Shown: positions 1-13,600 of the stretch, piece by piece
How positions within the stretch are numbered: the first letter of the stretch is position 1
How the letters are laid out: each line of letters opens with the position of its first letter
DNA from: Parasponia andersonii
Lineage: Eukaryota; Streptophyta; Magnoliopsida; Rosales; Cannabaceae
Length of the DNA stretch: 64,000 nucleotides
NCBI GenBank assembly: GCA_002914805.1
Contig: JXTB01000132.1
Span: 731,804 to 795,803, forward strand
Reading direction: 5' to 3'
Position numbers and translations under genes: made by a program
Notes under the pieces: model-generated
What the model was told of the DNA's origin: nothing
Databases searched by the model: none
The model's input: only the letters and a program-made list of their open reading frames with translations

Positions 1-1134
1 AATTCAAAATTTAAACAAATTAGGAAACTTATCTCTCCATAAATTTAAATTAATTAATAACAATTATTAATTACATATAGATAAACTATTTATCTAGACA
101 AAATGTGCAATAATAGAAATAATGTAATAAATATCCAGTACAGTATTTCTAAGAGGTAGAATTGTGGACCTATGGACCTATAATTCAAGCTCCAATAAAT
201 TATGACAATTAATTAAACTCTTTAATTAATTTATCTAATTTATTAATTCCAGTATTACTCCACTAAAAATCCAGAATTGCACTTTTGAAATTACAGAATT
301 AATTTACTCAGAAAACAGTGAGCAGTCCATCAATTTAATCATTATATGTAGTTCAATCCTCCATAGACAATTCATAATTGGAGCTAGGTTATATTCCGTT
401 TACCTCTCCAATTACATCTTTATCCTTGTGTACCGTTGATTCTCTAATGAACAATTAATTTATAAATCTATTATAAATTGAGTACTCAAACTGTTCAAGT
501 CCTGAATCAATATACTAGGGAATCATCTTTCTAGCTTCCTAATGGAAAGAATGGATTCCATATCTGTAAGTTACATTCCCAGCTACTCATCTCATCATGC
601 TCCCAAGATACAAGTATTTCGATCTATTTAAAAACAAATCTTTCACAAGTATGCCGAAGAACATAATGTTATAAATAAGAGTCTATAACTACTCAAGATT
701 AAGATTGATCCACATATGATCATCTAGTGACATTATTTGAACTTTCAACAGTTAACAAAATTTATGTGAGATTCAAATCATGTTTGGTCCAGTCCTATAT
801 AATCAAATTATATAAAGTACCTGTATTGTGATGTCAACACATCAATAGTCCGGATAAGACTATTACATTTTCAATGTTAATGGGCCGTACTAATAATATT
901 TAATTAAAGATCCCAAACTTTAATTAATTATTATGGACTATATTTAATTTATTATCCATAAATTTAATTCTTATGTATATAACACTTATATGCTAAATTT
1001 ATGGTCACATAAATAAATCAGGATTTTCGGATATTTAATGACATACTAATTATGCACAAATTCAAATAAAAAATATCATTTTATTAATTTAACAAATATC
1101 TAAAATATATACCTTTACCATATAAACCCTAACA
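1..1134 (-). repeat. Copia-type LTR, partial, minus strand
   Basis: Read on the minus strand, this AT-rich segment starts with TGTTAGGGTTTATATGG at 1134 and runs off the left edge of the window. It has the texture of a long Ty1/copia LTR: a TG start, a stretch mentioning a paired repeat of GGTCCATAGGTCC, and no open frame. No purine tract sits just upstream of the TG, so it looks like a 5' or solo LTR rather than a 3' LTR. The far end, the other LTR and any target duplication are outside the window. The assignment rests on overall resemblance and the terminus, so it is tentative. Confidence 0.45.
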
Positions 1135-2480
1135 GGGGTAGGTGTAGAAGTGTAGTTTTTTTAGTTTGGCATTGGAAGTGAGCAATTAGGTGGGATAACC
1201 TGCATAGTGTATCAAATGAGTGGAATTTTGTCTTAAGTGAGCAAGAAAGTGGAGTTGTGGGAACATACGATTGATTGTGTCAATGTCACGATGACGTAGT
1301 GATGGGTGGGAATTGAGTCAAGTGATTAAGGAAAGGCGAGGGTTAAGATGATATCGTTGGGCTAAGGTGAGCCATGGGGGTACAGTGCGATGGTGGGCCA
1401 TAGGGTCCTAAGGAACTTTTTACTCTGTGTTCTTATCCATCTAATGACTTTCCCCCACAAACTAGACAAATTATCTAGTAAAGCATGTTCTGGCCAGAGT
1501 AGGCAACACTCATGATTACAAATATGAATTGACTTGTATCACAGACCCAATTTGCTTGTCAAATTCATTCTGTCATAGTGCAATTTGGGTAGATTATTTG
1601 CTTCTAGGGTATAATATTTTAGAAACTTCATAAGGGAATCGAAGGACATATTGGTCTATTTTTCGACACTTTGACCAAGAAATTTGGCAAAGAGAAATTA
1701 AAGCTACTAGGATACAACTTTGCTTAAATCTCCGTATATAGATTATCATAATTTTGCTGAAACTCATTGTTTACACTGCAACATTATCCTCTTTGCCATC
1801 GTTATCATCATTTTTAGTTTTGCTTCGATAAACGAGTTTGACATATAATTCCCTCTACATGGATCATCATCAACATCGTCCCAGTGGTAGATCAATTCTT
1901 TGTAGAGTTCATCAAAACTTGTATCTATTACTAGCCTTAATAACCCCAAGTGGCACAACTTTTGCATGGATATCTCACCAAGCCGATCCTTCCCATAATT
2001 TTTTGCCGTTCCAATGAATGCAGTAGTAATGTTCCAATACTTACGAGATCAATGATGTCTCAACTTCGTCCAATTGATGTCAAATATCATCTTACTACTA
2101 CTTTTGATTACAAGAAACTATAGAAGGTATGATCGAGAGACCGCATGTACATCGATGATTACCAAATGTCTTGAATCCTAAATTTTCACTCAATAAAGCC
2201 CTATTCCATTCAAGATTGTTTTGGTAGTATATCTATGGCACATCATCTTTTCTTTCACATAGAAATTTTTGTACTATCTCTAATTATTTTCTAAATGTCG
2301 AACAATATTTGATACAGTTCTTCACACAGAATAGGGAGGAAAAATAGGAAATCTCTACATTATGAAATGATAATTGGGTTAAGCAACCTACCTACGGTAG
2401 GTAAAAGTAACATTTCTAAATTGTCCAAACAAGACCAAAGACTAGTAAAGAGTCTGTATTCATCCACCTCCAAATAGATG
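1135..2480. other. Unassigned sequence, no recognisable gene
   Basis: This stretch has a more balanced base composition than its neighbours, with G-rich runs around 1300-1400. On the minus strand a 67-codon open frame lies at 1764-1967, but I recognise no domain in it, and no extension or splice structure supports it. It could be an old DNA-transposon or host fragment lying between the minus-strand LTR and the AT-rich block. I see no terminal inverted repeats. Confidence 0.3.
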
Positions 2481-4480
2481 TAAGGTTCAAAAGTATTATA
2501 GTATAATAATGCATTCATAAATTTAAATTTTGTCACAAAAATTGCAATTCATAAATTCATTATCACTAATAGCTAATTTGAATTTGAATAGGATATCTAC
2601 TAATTTTCGAAATTAGATAAGATTTCCTATATGTTTCTATTAAAATTTTGAATTTAAATAGATAACAACTATGATAACAACTATTCAAATTAATTTAATA
2701 TTTAATGTGATTAAATATGTTTAGATAATTATCTATAAATCCTGATAATTTATATTTGAATAATTTAAATTTAGTAATTATCTTAATTTAAATTTGATTT
2801 AAATTAGGATCTAGTTTTGAATTTAAATTCGAAACAAAATTTAATCAAATTAGATTTAATTAATTACTACCCATAGGTTATTTAAGTTCATAATTCATGA
2901 GATTAATTAGGATAGAAAATATTTGAATTTATTTAGATTAATATTTAATAGTTAATTGTAATAACTATTTATCTAGTAACTATTCTAATTATAGTAATTA
3001 GAATATAGTTAGAGATAACTAATTTGATTACTAACTCTACTGATTAATGAGATTAATTACACTACTAATTAATGTGATTAATTAATTATAAAGTTATATC
3101 CATTTATATTTGAATAATTTTAATTAATTATAGAAATTAAATAATGATTAGATTTCTATTATAATTAAATTTAGATATGATCTTTATTTAATTTTTAGAA
3201 TTATTTGATTATAATTAGATATAAATACTAGATAAATATAGAAACATTATATGAGTGATAACTTTCTGATTAATTAGGATTAATTAAAAGAGTTTTAATT
3301 ATTTTTCTAATTTAATATATTCAAATTAATCTTTTCTAAATATAGTTATGAAAATGGGATTTTTATAATTAAAAATAATTATCTTTTATTATCCTTTGAA
3401 TCTTAATGAGTTTAAGATATTTTCATAATGAGATTAAGATAAGATTAGATAAATTAATTAAATCTTTAATTAATTTATAATTAGATAATAAATGTGATTT
3501 ATTCTCTAATTATTTCAATTATCCTAATAAATAAATAATATAAAAAAATTTGATATTTTTTAATTTAGACAGGAATTAGTTATGAACTTAACCCTACACA
3601 TAGGATAATATGTTTTATAGAAAACATTAATTATTATTTAATTAGTTTTTGAATTATTATTTAATAATTATTAATGTGATTAATTTTTATTATTTAATAA
3701 TTAATAATATGATGAATAATCAATAATAAATATTAATTAATGAGATTAATTATATCAATTAAAAGGATAATAATAATAATACTATAAGGATAATTATTTG
3801 TTTTCATGATTCACAAGGAAAATGGAGCTTGATTTTAATGAGATTAAGATATTTTAATTTTGATTAATAAAATATTTTAATTATGTGATAATTATGGTAA
3901 TATTTTGGGCGGTCGTACATGACATAAAATATTGATAATTATGAGATGATTATAGTAACATTTTATGTGATAAAAGATATTTTGATAAATATGAGATAAT
4001 TATCTTTTTACAAAATACATTCGATATGATTTTCATATTGAGTGGCAGGATTTTAAATTTTGTTATTTTTAATCCAAAATTATTTAAACCGTTCTTTAGT
4101 TTTAAAATGATTAATTTTGAGAAAATTAATGAACGTATATAAAGTTGTTTATATTCATTACCTGCATTTATAATTATTTTTAAAATTTTTATACAAAATG
4201 TTTTTATAACTATGTGCTTATTTTTATAAATATACTTAGAATTTAATTTGATTAATTTCTACTACTAAAAATCTTTAAACTTATTAGTTGAATAATTTAG
4301 CTGTTTAAGTTTCTTAGTTTGATCTTTCAAAACTAATTTTCATATACCGGACATGGTTTAAATACCATTTTCAATTATTTGTCTTTGTTTAAAAGAATGT
4401 TGACCAAATAATTGAATTTTATTCTAAAAAGGTTTTGCTTGAATGATTTACAATCCACAAACCTTCTTATTTGATCGTTC
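2481..4480. other. Very AT-rich non-coding block
   Basis: There is no open frame of note. The sequence is dominated by TTAATTAAT-like words and by near-repeats such as AATGAGATTAAGATA (around 3411, 3429 and 3838). It may be decayed LTR or leader sequence of the copia remnant to its right, but I cannot align it convincingly to the 3' LTR at 17437-19155. Confidence 0.35.
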
Positions 4481-5720
4481 CCTCCTATATACTTTTATTG
4501 TCTACTTTTATATACATGAGATGTATAATATAGTGTCAACACTTTGGTTTTAGACAATAATTATTTGATCATAGCACCATGTCTAGAACATTATGTATAA
4601 TATCTTAAATTAGCTTATTTTTTCTAAGTCGCATAATTAGATTTACATAATTAATTTTGTGGTTACTAAGTTAAATAATTGGATAAAATCAGAAATCCCT
4701 AATTTTAAAAAGATCGAGTGGGAGTAGGTATAAGATATTTATGGTCTCCATCATTGGTTCAATAGTTCTAAAGATGTGCCTTGCCTTAAAATCATACTGA
4801 GCTCTCATAGGAAGGTTTTCACTTGGGTATTACTGGTATTGACTCTCTTGGATAAAATTACGAGTGGACTTTACGTACTAATCTCTCGTAGGAGACTATA
4901 TTATATAAGAAAGCTTATAAATTGAAATAATGGTTACACACTCAACATAAGATGCTATTAATCTGCCGTAGGAGCTATATTAGTAATTCTATGGATCGAT
5001 AACTAAGGTAATTAGCAAACTAGAATATGAGATTTTTGTCTTTTATTTTTGTCTTTTTGTCTAAAGTGAATTTTTTCATATTTAACTTGTATATTCACAT
5101 AATTACCCATAGGTAACTTGTGATCTATGGTAGGTTAATATACCTTGAATATTTGTGACAGTCTTAGGGATTTTTCACAAGTATTTTATCTTAATAGATT
5201 TAATGTTAAGTATTCTAAATTTTATTATATTCAGATAAACTAGCAAACTTAGTTGAGTACTAAAAGATCATAATTTGCATACTTGTCTGTAGTTTATCCT
5301 TAGTTTCCAAATGGCTAATAAGAGCATAGCACATATTCTTCTTATTTGATTATATTTTATTACATTTATGTTTCTTGTTTTACTCTATGTGTATTACAAT
5401 ATCTTACATGAATTGTCTGTTAATTTGAAATCAGTTTCTTTGATTATTTAATCCCATGGGTTAGTGACTATATCAAAGTCCATTCCTAATAATTAATATC
5501 ATTGTTTAGATATTTATTATCTTGCTCAAGATAATAAACACTTTTGTTGAGGCATTTATTATCTTACGGTAAAATTAAATCGAAATAAAGATGTTTGTAC
5601 TCGATTAATTTTCCCTATATATTTATTTGAGAATTAAACTTATAGAATTTAATTATGAATTGAACTGACTAAATTCAATTATGAATTGGATTTATTTTAT
5701 AACTTTTGTCTAATTGAGAT
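4481..5720 (+). other. C1 leader and gag-side region, decayed
   Basis: No open frame is kept. Two blocks match the leader of C2. One is near 4705-4730 (AAAAAGATCGAGTGGGAG, compare 41585-41605). The other is near 4925-4985 (GAAATAATGGTTACACACTC, compare 41747-41790). Such leaders lie between the 5' LTR and gag in copia elements of this kind. The gag itself is not recognisable here. Confidence 0.45.
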
Positions 5721-7194
5721 TTTTATCATCTTTGAGGAAATATTTTTTCATAAGATGGATAAGGTTTCTCAAAAGAGGAAAGAGGCAAAGGAGTACTGTA
5801 CAAGGAGTAAAATTAGGACATTTATAGAGATATCGCAATGTTCAATGAGTTTGAATGATAATTAACACGAGAATACCTCTACTAAAAAGTGGTTAGGATC
5901 TTCTCTGGTAGTTAGATTATTTGGAAGGCCAAGTAAATCTATCTCAACTAAGGATATGTGAGATCTATAGATAGTGGACTTAGGAACTACTATCAATGTT
6001 TGTAAAGATAATAAGTGGTTCATTGAACTAAATCAATTAACAGATTTTGATCATCATGCAGAAGTTGGAGACAATCAAAGAGTTCAAGTTAAAGGCATGG
6101 GCGATGTTTATCTTAAAATTAATGATAGCTCCATAATCGTGAGAGATTGCTAGTATACACTGGAGTTTAGTATAAATACTCTCTCAGTATCGAAGATGTA
6201 TAAGAAGGCTGTCACTTCCTGTTTGACAAGAAGGTGCACATCTTCTATAATAATCTATTGTACTGTATAGGAGAAGTGCATAATGGACTTTATGTTCTAA
6301 TCCCAAAGCCACAAAGTACATCAACTTCAATAATAAGCATTAGTAAACCCCAAGAGATGGTGAAAGATATTAGGAAGAAGCATAATACTATCGATTGGTA
6401 CAAGCAACTCAGACACATGCCGTGTTTAGAAATTCGTAGACTTATGGAGCTAGGTCATATACATGAAATAGATATCACCAATGACATAGATTACGAGGAT
6501 TGCAAGAAGCCTGTCGCGTACAAGCATCATCTTGCCACTTAATTTGAGAAAACTGAGGCATGTTTAGAGTGTATAAATATGCATATCTATGAACTAATAG
6601 AAGTAGTTTTCTACAATAAGCATACATTGACTGTCACTTTTGTTGATGAATATGTGCACTTTGCATAAGTGTATCTTTTGAAGAAATACGATGAAGTCCT
6701 AAATGCTTCCAATGAGTTCAGCAGAAAGGTCTGGATGCAACACGACTCCAAGGTCAAAAAGTTCAAGATTGAAGCAAAAGACAAAGAAATGGATTCTCTA
6801 CATGACCTACTGCCAACACTAACTGATCTTGCTATTCCTTATGAATATGCAACTATCTATGAGCATAGTCATACAGGAGCTGCTAAGAGGTACAATATCA
6901 TACTCAAGTATACCATAGAGCTGATGTAGAAGGAGTCACTACTGTTAAAAACATACTAGGATTATACTTTGAAGATGGCTTTATATATCCTAACCTTCAC
7001 TCCATTAGACAAAGTTGCTTCGATACCTTTTCAGATGTCGATAGGCTATGTAAAGATGAAGTCGACGAGAATTTAGAAAAAATATTTTTTGCTTAGCTAC
7101 CCAAAGAAAAAGAAGAGCTAACTTCTTTATAAATAATCTACCAATACTATCTTCATCAGTAGAAATGAAAACTTTCTCGAGGATGAGGGAGCAG
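5720..7194 (+). pseudogene. C1 pol remnant: protease, pre-integrase, integrase
   Basis: A protease-like stretch near 5960-6160 is followed by a GAG-pre-integrase region at 6234-6542, with a histidine-containing segment (WYKQLRHMP) like the WHxRLGH of copia zinc-binding domains. An integrase-like region follows at about 6640-6930. Its wording YVHFA..YLLKKYDEVL matches the family's DDYSRYxxVYLLKxKxEVL segment, and TGAAKRYNIILKYTIELM matches the NGVAERxNRTLLExxRSM segment. The order fits copia, in which integrase precedes reverse transcriptase. The region is broken many times and encodes nothing functional. Confidence 0.65.
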
Positions 7195-7199
7195 TCCAT

Positions 7200-8810
7200 T
7201 GATAAACTCTATTTTTATAGAGTTATTTGTACCTTTTATTCATTAAAAATTTGATTTAGAGTAATTTTAATTTAAGTAATTTATTTTGTTTTGGGTTGAA
7301 TTCAGTTTTATTTAATTTTATGTTATTTTATTATATTTAGGTAAATTAATTTGATTAGTTTAAGTTTATCTAATTTGAATTAGGTTTTTATTAGATTTAT
7401 GTTTAATTTAGTTTGAATCAAGAAGAAAAAAATGGGGAATTTCTAGCCGCCAGATGAGTTTTTAAACGGACCGGATTAGCATGTGCTCATCACGCACAGG
7501 CACAGCGAGTGGAGCGGCTGGAGCAGGGGGCAGGTGGGTCTGCGTGTCACTGTAGTTGATGGAATGTCTGATCCTATGCGCCAACATCTCGTGCATTCGG
7601 TTATGAGATCCAACAAGAAAGAGGCATGTCAACTCGGTCAAAGTCATATTTCTATTGTCCAATCAGCGCCTGGTTTCATGCCAAGCTCACATGTTTAACG
7701 CCGCATCTGATAATCGCCTAAGTATCAGAAATTGAATAAGAATGTGGGAGAACGGGAAAGAGAAAAGAAGAGAAAAAAAAAGGAAAATTGACACATATCT
7801 TCCACCAATCAGAAAAGACCCTTGGAGAACGTGAATTGACTCTCATTAGCTATAAAAAGGCTACAGGACTAGAGAAAGAAAAACACACCATTCTAGAGAG
7901 AAACACAATAGTCCAGAGGGAGAGAGAGAAAGATTAACAGAGACAGCAATTGGAGGCCAAATTGGAAGAGGAGGCTCACAATTTTTCTCAATCATTCTGC
8001 ACTCTGTGAAACTCACGTTTGTTTTATTTTTAGTGTTTCATTATGTTGCAAATTTTTATTTTTAGTTTTGTTATTTTAGTTATGAACTAATTTAATTTTT
8101 CTAGGATTACAATGGGATTTCTATATGTAGTTTGAATTATGATTTTTCCTCTCTGATTTTTGGATTTTAATTTATGAATTGTTTATTATATCTTGTTCTT
8201 AACGCTTTTAAGTGGTTGATCACCACTTAAATTAATATTGATAATTTGTATGAACTTGGAAAAAGGATTTCAGATTTAGACCTAGATAGAATAATACATG
8301 ATTATGATTAGATGAATTTATGTAGGATAGGAATATACCTACATAATATGTGCAATCATTGAAAGACCTTACTCTTAGTGAATCTTTTCTTAATTTAATT
8401 CACATAGGAATATAGTGAATCAATTAGAGTAGATATTTTTACATGACTATCGGAAGAGGCTTCTAGATACACTAGGGTTCTTGATTGATAATTCGGGTTA
8501 AATAGTAATTCAAAGAGGGTAACTAGAGATTCAGGCATATGTAAAGTGAAAATTGTAATCCTAGGTTTATTTTCTTTGGTGATTTAATAAATTACTTGTA
8601 CTCTTTAGTTTTGTTTTATTTATTTTCTTATTTTCTTTTAGTTTAAATTTTTAGTTTTAGAATTTTTAAATTAATTGTTTGGATAAATTGATAACTAGTG
8701 TAGGTTAGTACTTAACAAGTTATAGTAATTTCTTTGTGGGAACGATATCTTTATTCATCACTTTATTACTTATTCGATACGTGCACTTGCATATAAAAAA
8801 TCCATAACCA
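7200..8810 (+). repeat. Athila-1 5' LTR
   Basis: This 1,611-bp LTR starts TGATAAACTC and ends CATAACCA. It matches 15647-17266 along its whole length. A GC-richer island at about 7440-7720 precedes the TATA box. The downstream half carries a block around 8321-8355 (TAGGATAGGAATATACCTA) that recurs in the LTRs of the gag-only element and, weakly, of Athila-2. The island differs between the two LTRs mostly by C/T and G/A changes, as expected of methylated DNA losing CpG. Confidence 0.95.
7851..7858 (+). promoter_or_regulatory. TATA box of Athila-1 5' LTR
   Basis: TATAAAAA sits inside the LTR, followed by a purine-rich stretch (GGACTAGAGAAAG) and then GAGAG-rich sequence, where the RNA start would be expected. 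The same position in the 3' LTR reads TATAAAAG (16308-16315). Both copies keep a TATA word. The role is inferred from position and family. Confidence 0.6.
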
Positions 8811-8959
8811 GTTTTGTCGCCATTGCCAAGGAAATTGTTTTATAATCTTTTGTTAATACTAATATCGATTAGTTGAGATATAATTCAAACTTTTATTTAT
8901 TACTATTTTATTTATATATTTTTTTATTTTTTTTATAATCTCAGGTACTTTTTAGTAGT
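8811..8959 (+). other. Athila-1 leader with primer-binding-type block
   Basis: Just after the LTR the sequence reads GTTTTGTCGCCATTGCCAAG. This corresponds to the TTTTTGGCGCCGTTGCCGGGG block that follows the 5' LTR in many plant gypsy elements; the gag-only element has its own copy at 44664. A T-rich stretch then leads to gag. Which tRNA primes the element cannot be told from this alone. Confidence 0.6.
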
Positions 8960-10690
8960 ACATGAGATGTACGAAAAGTTAGGAGCTTTTGTCGTTGGAT
9001 CTTGAGATTGAAAGAACGCTAAGAGAGATTCGAAGAGCGAAAAATTGACAAGTAAATCCTCTAGCACTAATAGGTGACCAAGACGAGACAAAGCCTCTGC
9101 GTGATTATGCTGTCCCATTGATTGATGGCCTCAGTTCAAGTATTCAAAGATCTGCCATTAATGCTAACAACTTCGAACTGAAGCCCACTATCATTCAGAT
9201 GATCCAGAGCTCATTCCAATTTGGAGGATTTCCTAGTGATGATCCGAACCAACACATTGTGAATTTTCTGGAAATTTGCGATACTTTCAAGCATAATGGG
9301 GCTTCTGATGATGCAATCAGGTTGCAGCTTTTCCCTTTCTCTCTAGGGGATAAAGCAAAGAGCTGGTTGAACTCCTTACCAGCCGGGTCAATCACTACAT
9401 GGGATGATTTGGCATAGAAATTTTTGGCAAAGTTTTTTCCACCAACAAAGACAGCCAAGCTGCGCAATGATATCACCTCCTTCGTCCAATTTGACAATGA
9501 ATCATTATATGAGCCTTGGGAGCATTATAAAGATATGTTGAGAAGATGCCCACATCATGGGATCTTGAAGTGGTTATTAGTTCAAACATTCTATAATGGC
9601 CTAATGGGAAACCTAAGAACAATAGTTGATGCTAAAGCTGGAGGTGCCTTGATAGGAAAATCTACAGATGAGACATATGATCTATTAGAGGAGATGGCAG
9701 CCAATAACTACCAGTGGTCGTCAGAAAGAATGAATCCAAAGAGAGCAGCCAACATAAATGAATTGGAGACCATGGCTTCCTTAGCTACACAAGTTAATGC
9801 TTTATCCAAGAAGATTGACTCGATGGGAATTCAGGCAATGCACAGGCCATATACAGTTTGTAAAAGTTGCGGTGACAATCATGTGATTGGCCAATGTCCC
9901 CTTACTATTGAATCAGCATAGTATGTCGAAAACTTCAACCGACAACAGAACAATCCCTAATTTTTCTTGGAATAACAGCAACAACCAAAGGTCCACTTCA
10001 GCTGGACATTCTATGCCTCCACTTGGATGTGGACAACAAGCCTTGCCACCACAGTATAAGAAAAAGCCATCACTTAAGGAGATGTTTATGCAGCACATGG
10101 CCAAGAATGATGCAATTCTTCAAAACCAAGCTGCCACATTGAGATCTTTTGAGATGCAGTTGGGTCTATTAGCTAATGTTATTAATAACCGTCCTCAAGG
10201 AACACTGCCAGGGAATACAAAGGTAAATCCAAAGAGAGAAAACAAAGAGCAGTGCAAAGTAATCACCTTGAGAAGTGGTAAAGAAGTGCGAAGAGAAGTT
10301 GAGGAACCTGTTGGGACTGAGGGTGAGAATATGAAAGAGAAACCGCATGAGGAGAGCTTACCAGAAGCAACATCTAAGCTAGAGATGACTCCTTCTAACC
10401 CATCTCCACCATTCCCACAAAGATTTCAAAAGAAGAAGCTTGACCAGCAATTCTTAAGAGTTTTGGAGATATTTAAGAAGTTTCACATTAATATCCTATT
10501 CGCGGAAGCTCTGGAGCAAATGCCTAGCTACATTAAATTCATGAAAGATATTTTATCTAAAAAGAGAAGGTTGAGAGAATTTGAGACAGTAGCTCTTACA
10601 AAGGAGTGCAGCGTTATCCTTCTTAACAAATTACCTCCAAAGCTGAAAGATCCTAGAAGCTTTACTATTCCATGCAGAATTGGTGAGTGA
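8960..10690 (+). pseudogene. Athila-1 gag region
   Basis: This is the capsid and nucleocapsid region of the Athila-type element. The retrotransposon gag core lies at about 9160-9720, with LQLFPFSLGDKAKSWLNSLP and the following FFPPTKTAKLRNDI wording typical of this lineage. A small zinc knuckle, C-x2-C-x3-H-x4-C, is visible at about 9859-9897 (CKSCGDNHVIGQC). A proline- and glutamine-rich segment and a basic, glutamate-rich linker follow (PPLGCGQQALPPQ; NNRPQGTLPGN). The reading frame is broken, so this is a fossil. The start is placed by homology of the upstream frame and is approximate. Confidence 0.85.
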
Positions 10691-13600
10691 TTTCCTGGGC
10701 AAGCATTATGTGATATGGGCGCCAGTATAAACTTGATGTCGCTGACCATATTTCAAAGATTGGGTTTAGGAGAGGCAAGACCAACCACTGTCACCCTACA
10801 ATTAGTTGATAGATTTCTTACATGCCCTAAGGGAATAGTAGAGGATGTTTTGGTGAAGGTTGATAAGTTTATTTTTCTCGCAGACTTTATTGTGCTGGAT
10901 ATGGAGGAGGATCGAGACATTACTTTGATTTTGGTTAGGCTATTCCTTGCCACTGGAAGAATGCTCATTGACGTACAAAAAGGAGAGTTGACCATGAGAG
11001 TACAGAATGAGAAGGTGATGTTCAACGTGTTCAAGGCAATGAAGTTTCCAAGTGACTATGAAGAGTGTTTTCGTATTGATATGGTTGATAGAGTGGTTGA
11101 TGAAGCATATGAGAATGCCATTATTGGAGACCTACTTGAAGATTCATTAATTAATTCATCTAATGTAGAGACACTAGAAGCCAAGGAGTGTTTGAACTTA
11201 CTGAATGTTGTGCCTCGATTTGATAAGACTAAGCAAAAGTTTGAAGTTTTAGAGCGACCATCGGGCAATGAACCACACAATAAGCCATCTATTGAAGAAT
11301 TGCTGTCTTTAAAACTAAAGCCATTGCTGAGTCATTTACGCTATGCTTTCTTAGGCAAGTCCTCTACTCTTCCTGTTATAATTTCAGCCGATCTTGATGA
11401 CACACAGGAGGAAAAATTGTTAAGAGTATTGAAAGAATACAGGAGAGCTTTGGGGTGGTCAATAGTAGACATTCGAGGTATTAGTCCGTCCTTTTATATG
11501 CATAAAATTCTACTAGAAGATAATCACAAAGCTATAGTGGAGCACCAATGGCGTTTAAATCTAATTATGAAAGAAGTAGTCAAAAAGGAGATAATAAAGT
11601 GGTTAGATGTCGGAATTATTTACCCAATTTCTGATAGCTCATGGGTGAGCACAGTACAATGTGTTCTGAAGAAGGGTGGTATGACTGTGGTAGCTAATGA
11701 GAACAAAGAGCTTATTCCAACAAGAACAGCAACTGGGTGGAGAGTTTGTATGGATTATTGGAAGGATCATTTTCCACTGCCCTTTATTGATCAGATGCTC
11801 GATAGATTAGCGGGACATAATTACTATTTTTTCTTGGATAGATACTCAGGGTATAATCAGATTGCCATAGCACCAGAAGATCAGGAGAAAACCACATTTA
11901 CTTGCCCCTATGGAACTTTTGCTTTTAGAAGAATGCCTTTCGGCCTATGCAATGCTCCAGCCACCTTTCAACGATGTATGATGGCGATCTTTACCGATAT
12001 GGTGGAGCAATATTTAGAGGTATTCATGGATGATTTCTTAATTTTCAGTGATTCATTTGACATGTGTCTACATAATTTAGCTCTTGTACTGAAATGATGT
12101 GAAGATACTAGTTTGGTGCTAAACTGGGAGAAATATCATTTCATGGTCCAAGAGGGTATTGTACTTGGGCATCGGGTTTTAAGTAAAGGAATTGAAGTTG
12201 ACAAAGCAAAGATAGAGACTATTGAGAAACTTCCTCCGCCCGTAAATGTAAAAGGGGTTCGTAGTTTTCTTGGACATGCTGGATTTTATAGAAGATTCAT
12301 CAAGGATTTTTCGAAGATTGCCAAACCATTGTGCAACTTACTAGAGAAAGATGAAGTCTTTAATTTTGATAAAGTATGCCTTGAAGCCTTTACCACTTTG
12401 AAGAACAAGCTAGTGACACCTCCTATCATTGTTGTACCAGACTGGTCTATTCCTTTTGAGCTCATGTGCGACGCAAGTGATTATGCAGTTGGGGCAGTTT
12501 TGGGGCAGCGAAAGGAGAAGATGTTTCATGTTATTTATTACTCTAGCAAGACATTGAAAAATGCTCAAATCAACTACATGACTATTGAGAAAGAGTTGTT
12601 GGCTGTGATATTTGCTTTTGACAAATTTAGATCCTATCTCATTGGGACTAAAGTAATTATTTACATAGATCACTCTGCAATTAAGTACCTCATTGCCAAA
12701 AAGGATGCAAAGCCAAGGTTAATTAGGTGGATAGTTCTATTACAAGAATTTAATCTTAAAGTGCGAGACCGAAAAGGAACAGAAAATCAAGTGGCAGACC
12801 ACCTCTCAAGATTGGAGAATGGAAAGAAAGAAAGAGATACTACTCTAATCAATGAGTTTTTTCCGGATGAACAACTCTTTAGCATTGAGTATGGTGTCCC
12901 GTGGTATGTAGATTATATTAATTATCTTGTGAGCAAGCAGTTACCTCCATATCTTACATTCCAGTAGAAGAAAAAGTTTCTACATGATGTGAAATACTAT
13001 TTCTGGGATGAACCATTTTTATTCAAGCAATGTGTCGACCAAATTATACGGAGGTGTGTTCCAAAGGAAGAAATATAAGACATACTCTATCATTGTCACT
13101 CTTCCATGTATAGAGATCATTTTGGAGGTGAAAGAATTGCAGCAAAAGTCCTCCAATCAGGATTCTATTGGCCTACACTATTTAAAGATGCCCATTATTT
13201 TGTTTCGAGGTGTGATCGGTGTCAAAGAGTGGGTAATATTTCTCATCGCCATGAAATACCGTTGAATAGTATTATAGAAGTGGAGATCTTTGACGTCTGG
13301 GGTATAGATTTCATGGGACTATTCATTCCATCTTTTGATAATCTTTACATCCTAGTCACAGTAGATTATGTGTCCAAATGGGTGGAAGCCATAGCATTAC
13401 CAACCAACGATTCTAAAGTGGTGATGAATTTCTTGAAGAAGAATGTCTTTAATCGTTTTGGTATACCAAAAGCTATCATAAGTGATGAGGGGACGTATTT
13501 TTGTAATAAGAACTTCGAAGCCCTTCTTGCTAAATATGATGTGACTCATAAGATTGCTACAGCTTATCATCCACAGAACTGCATATAAGACACCGATTGG

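Noticed and set aside
1764-1967. Minus-strand frame of 67 codons as a host gene
   Set aside because: Short, with no recognised domain, no supporting exons and no neighbouring gene signals.
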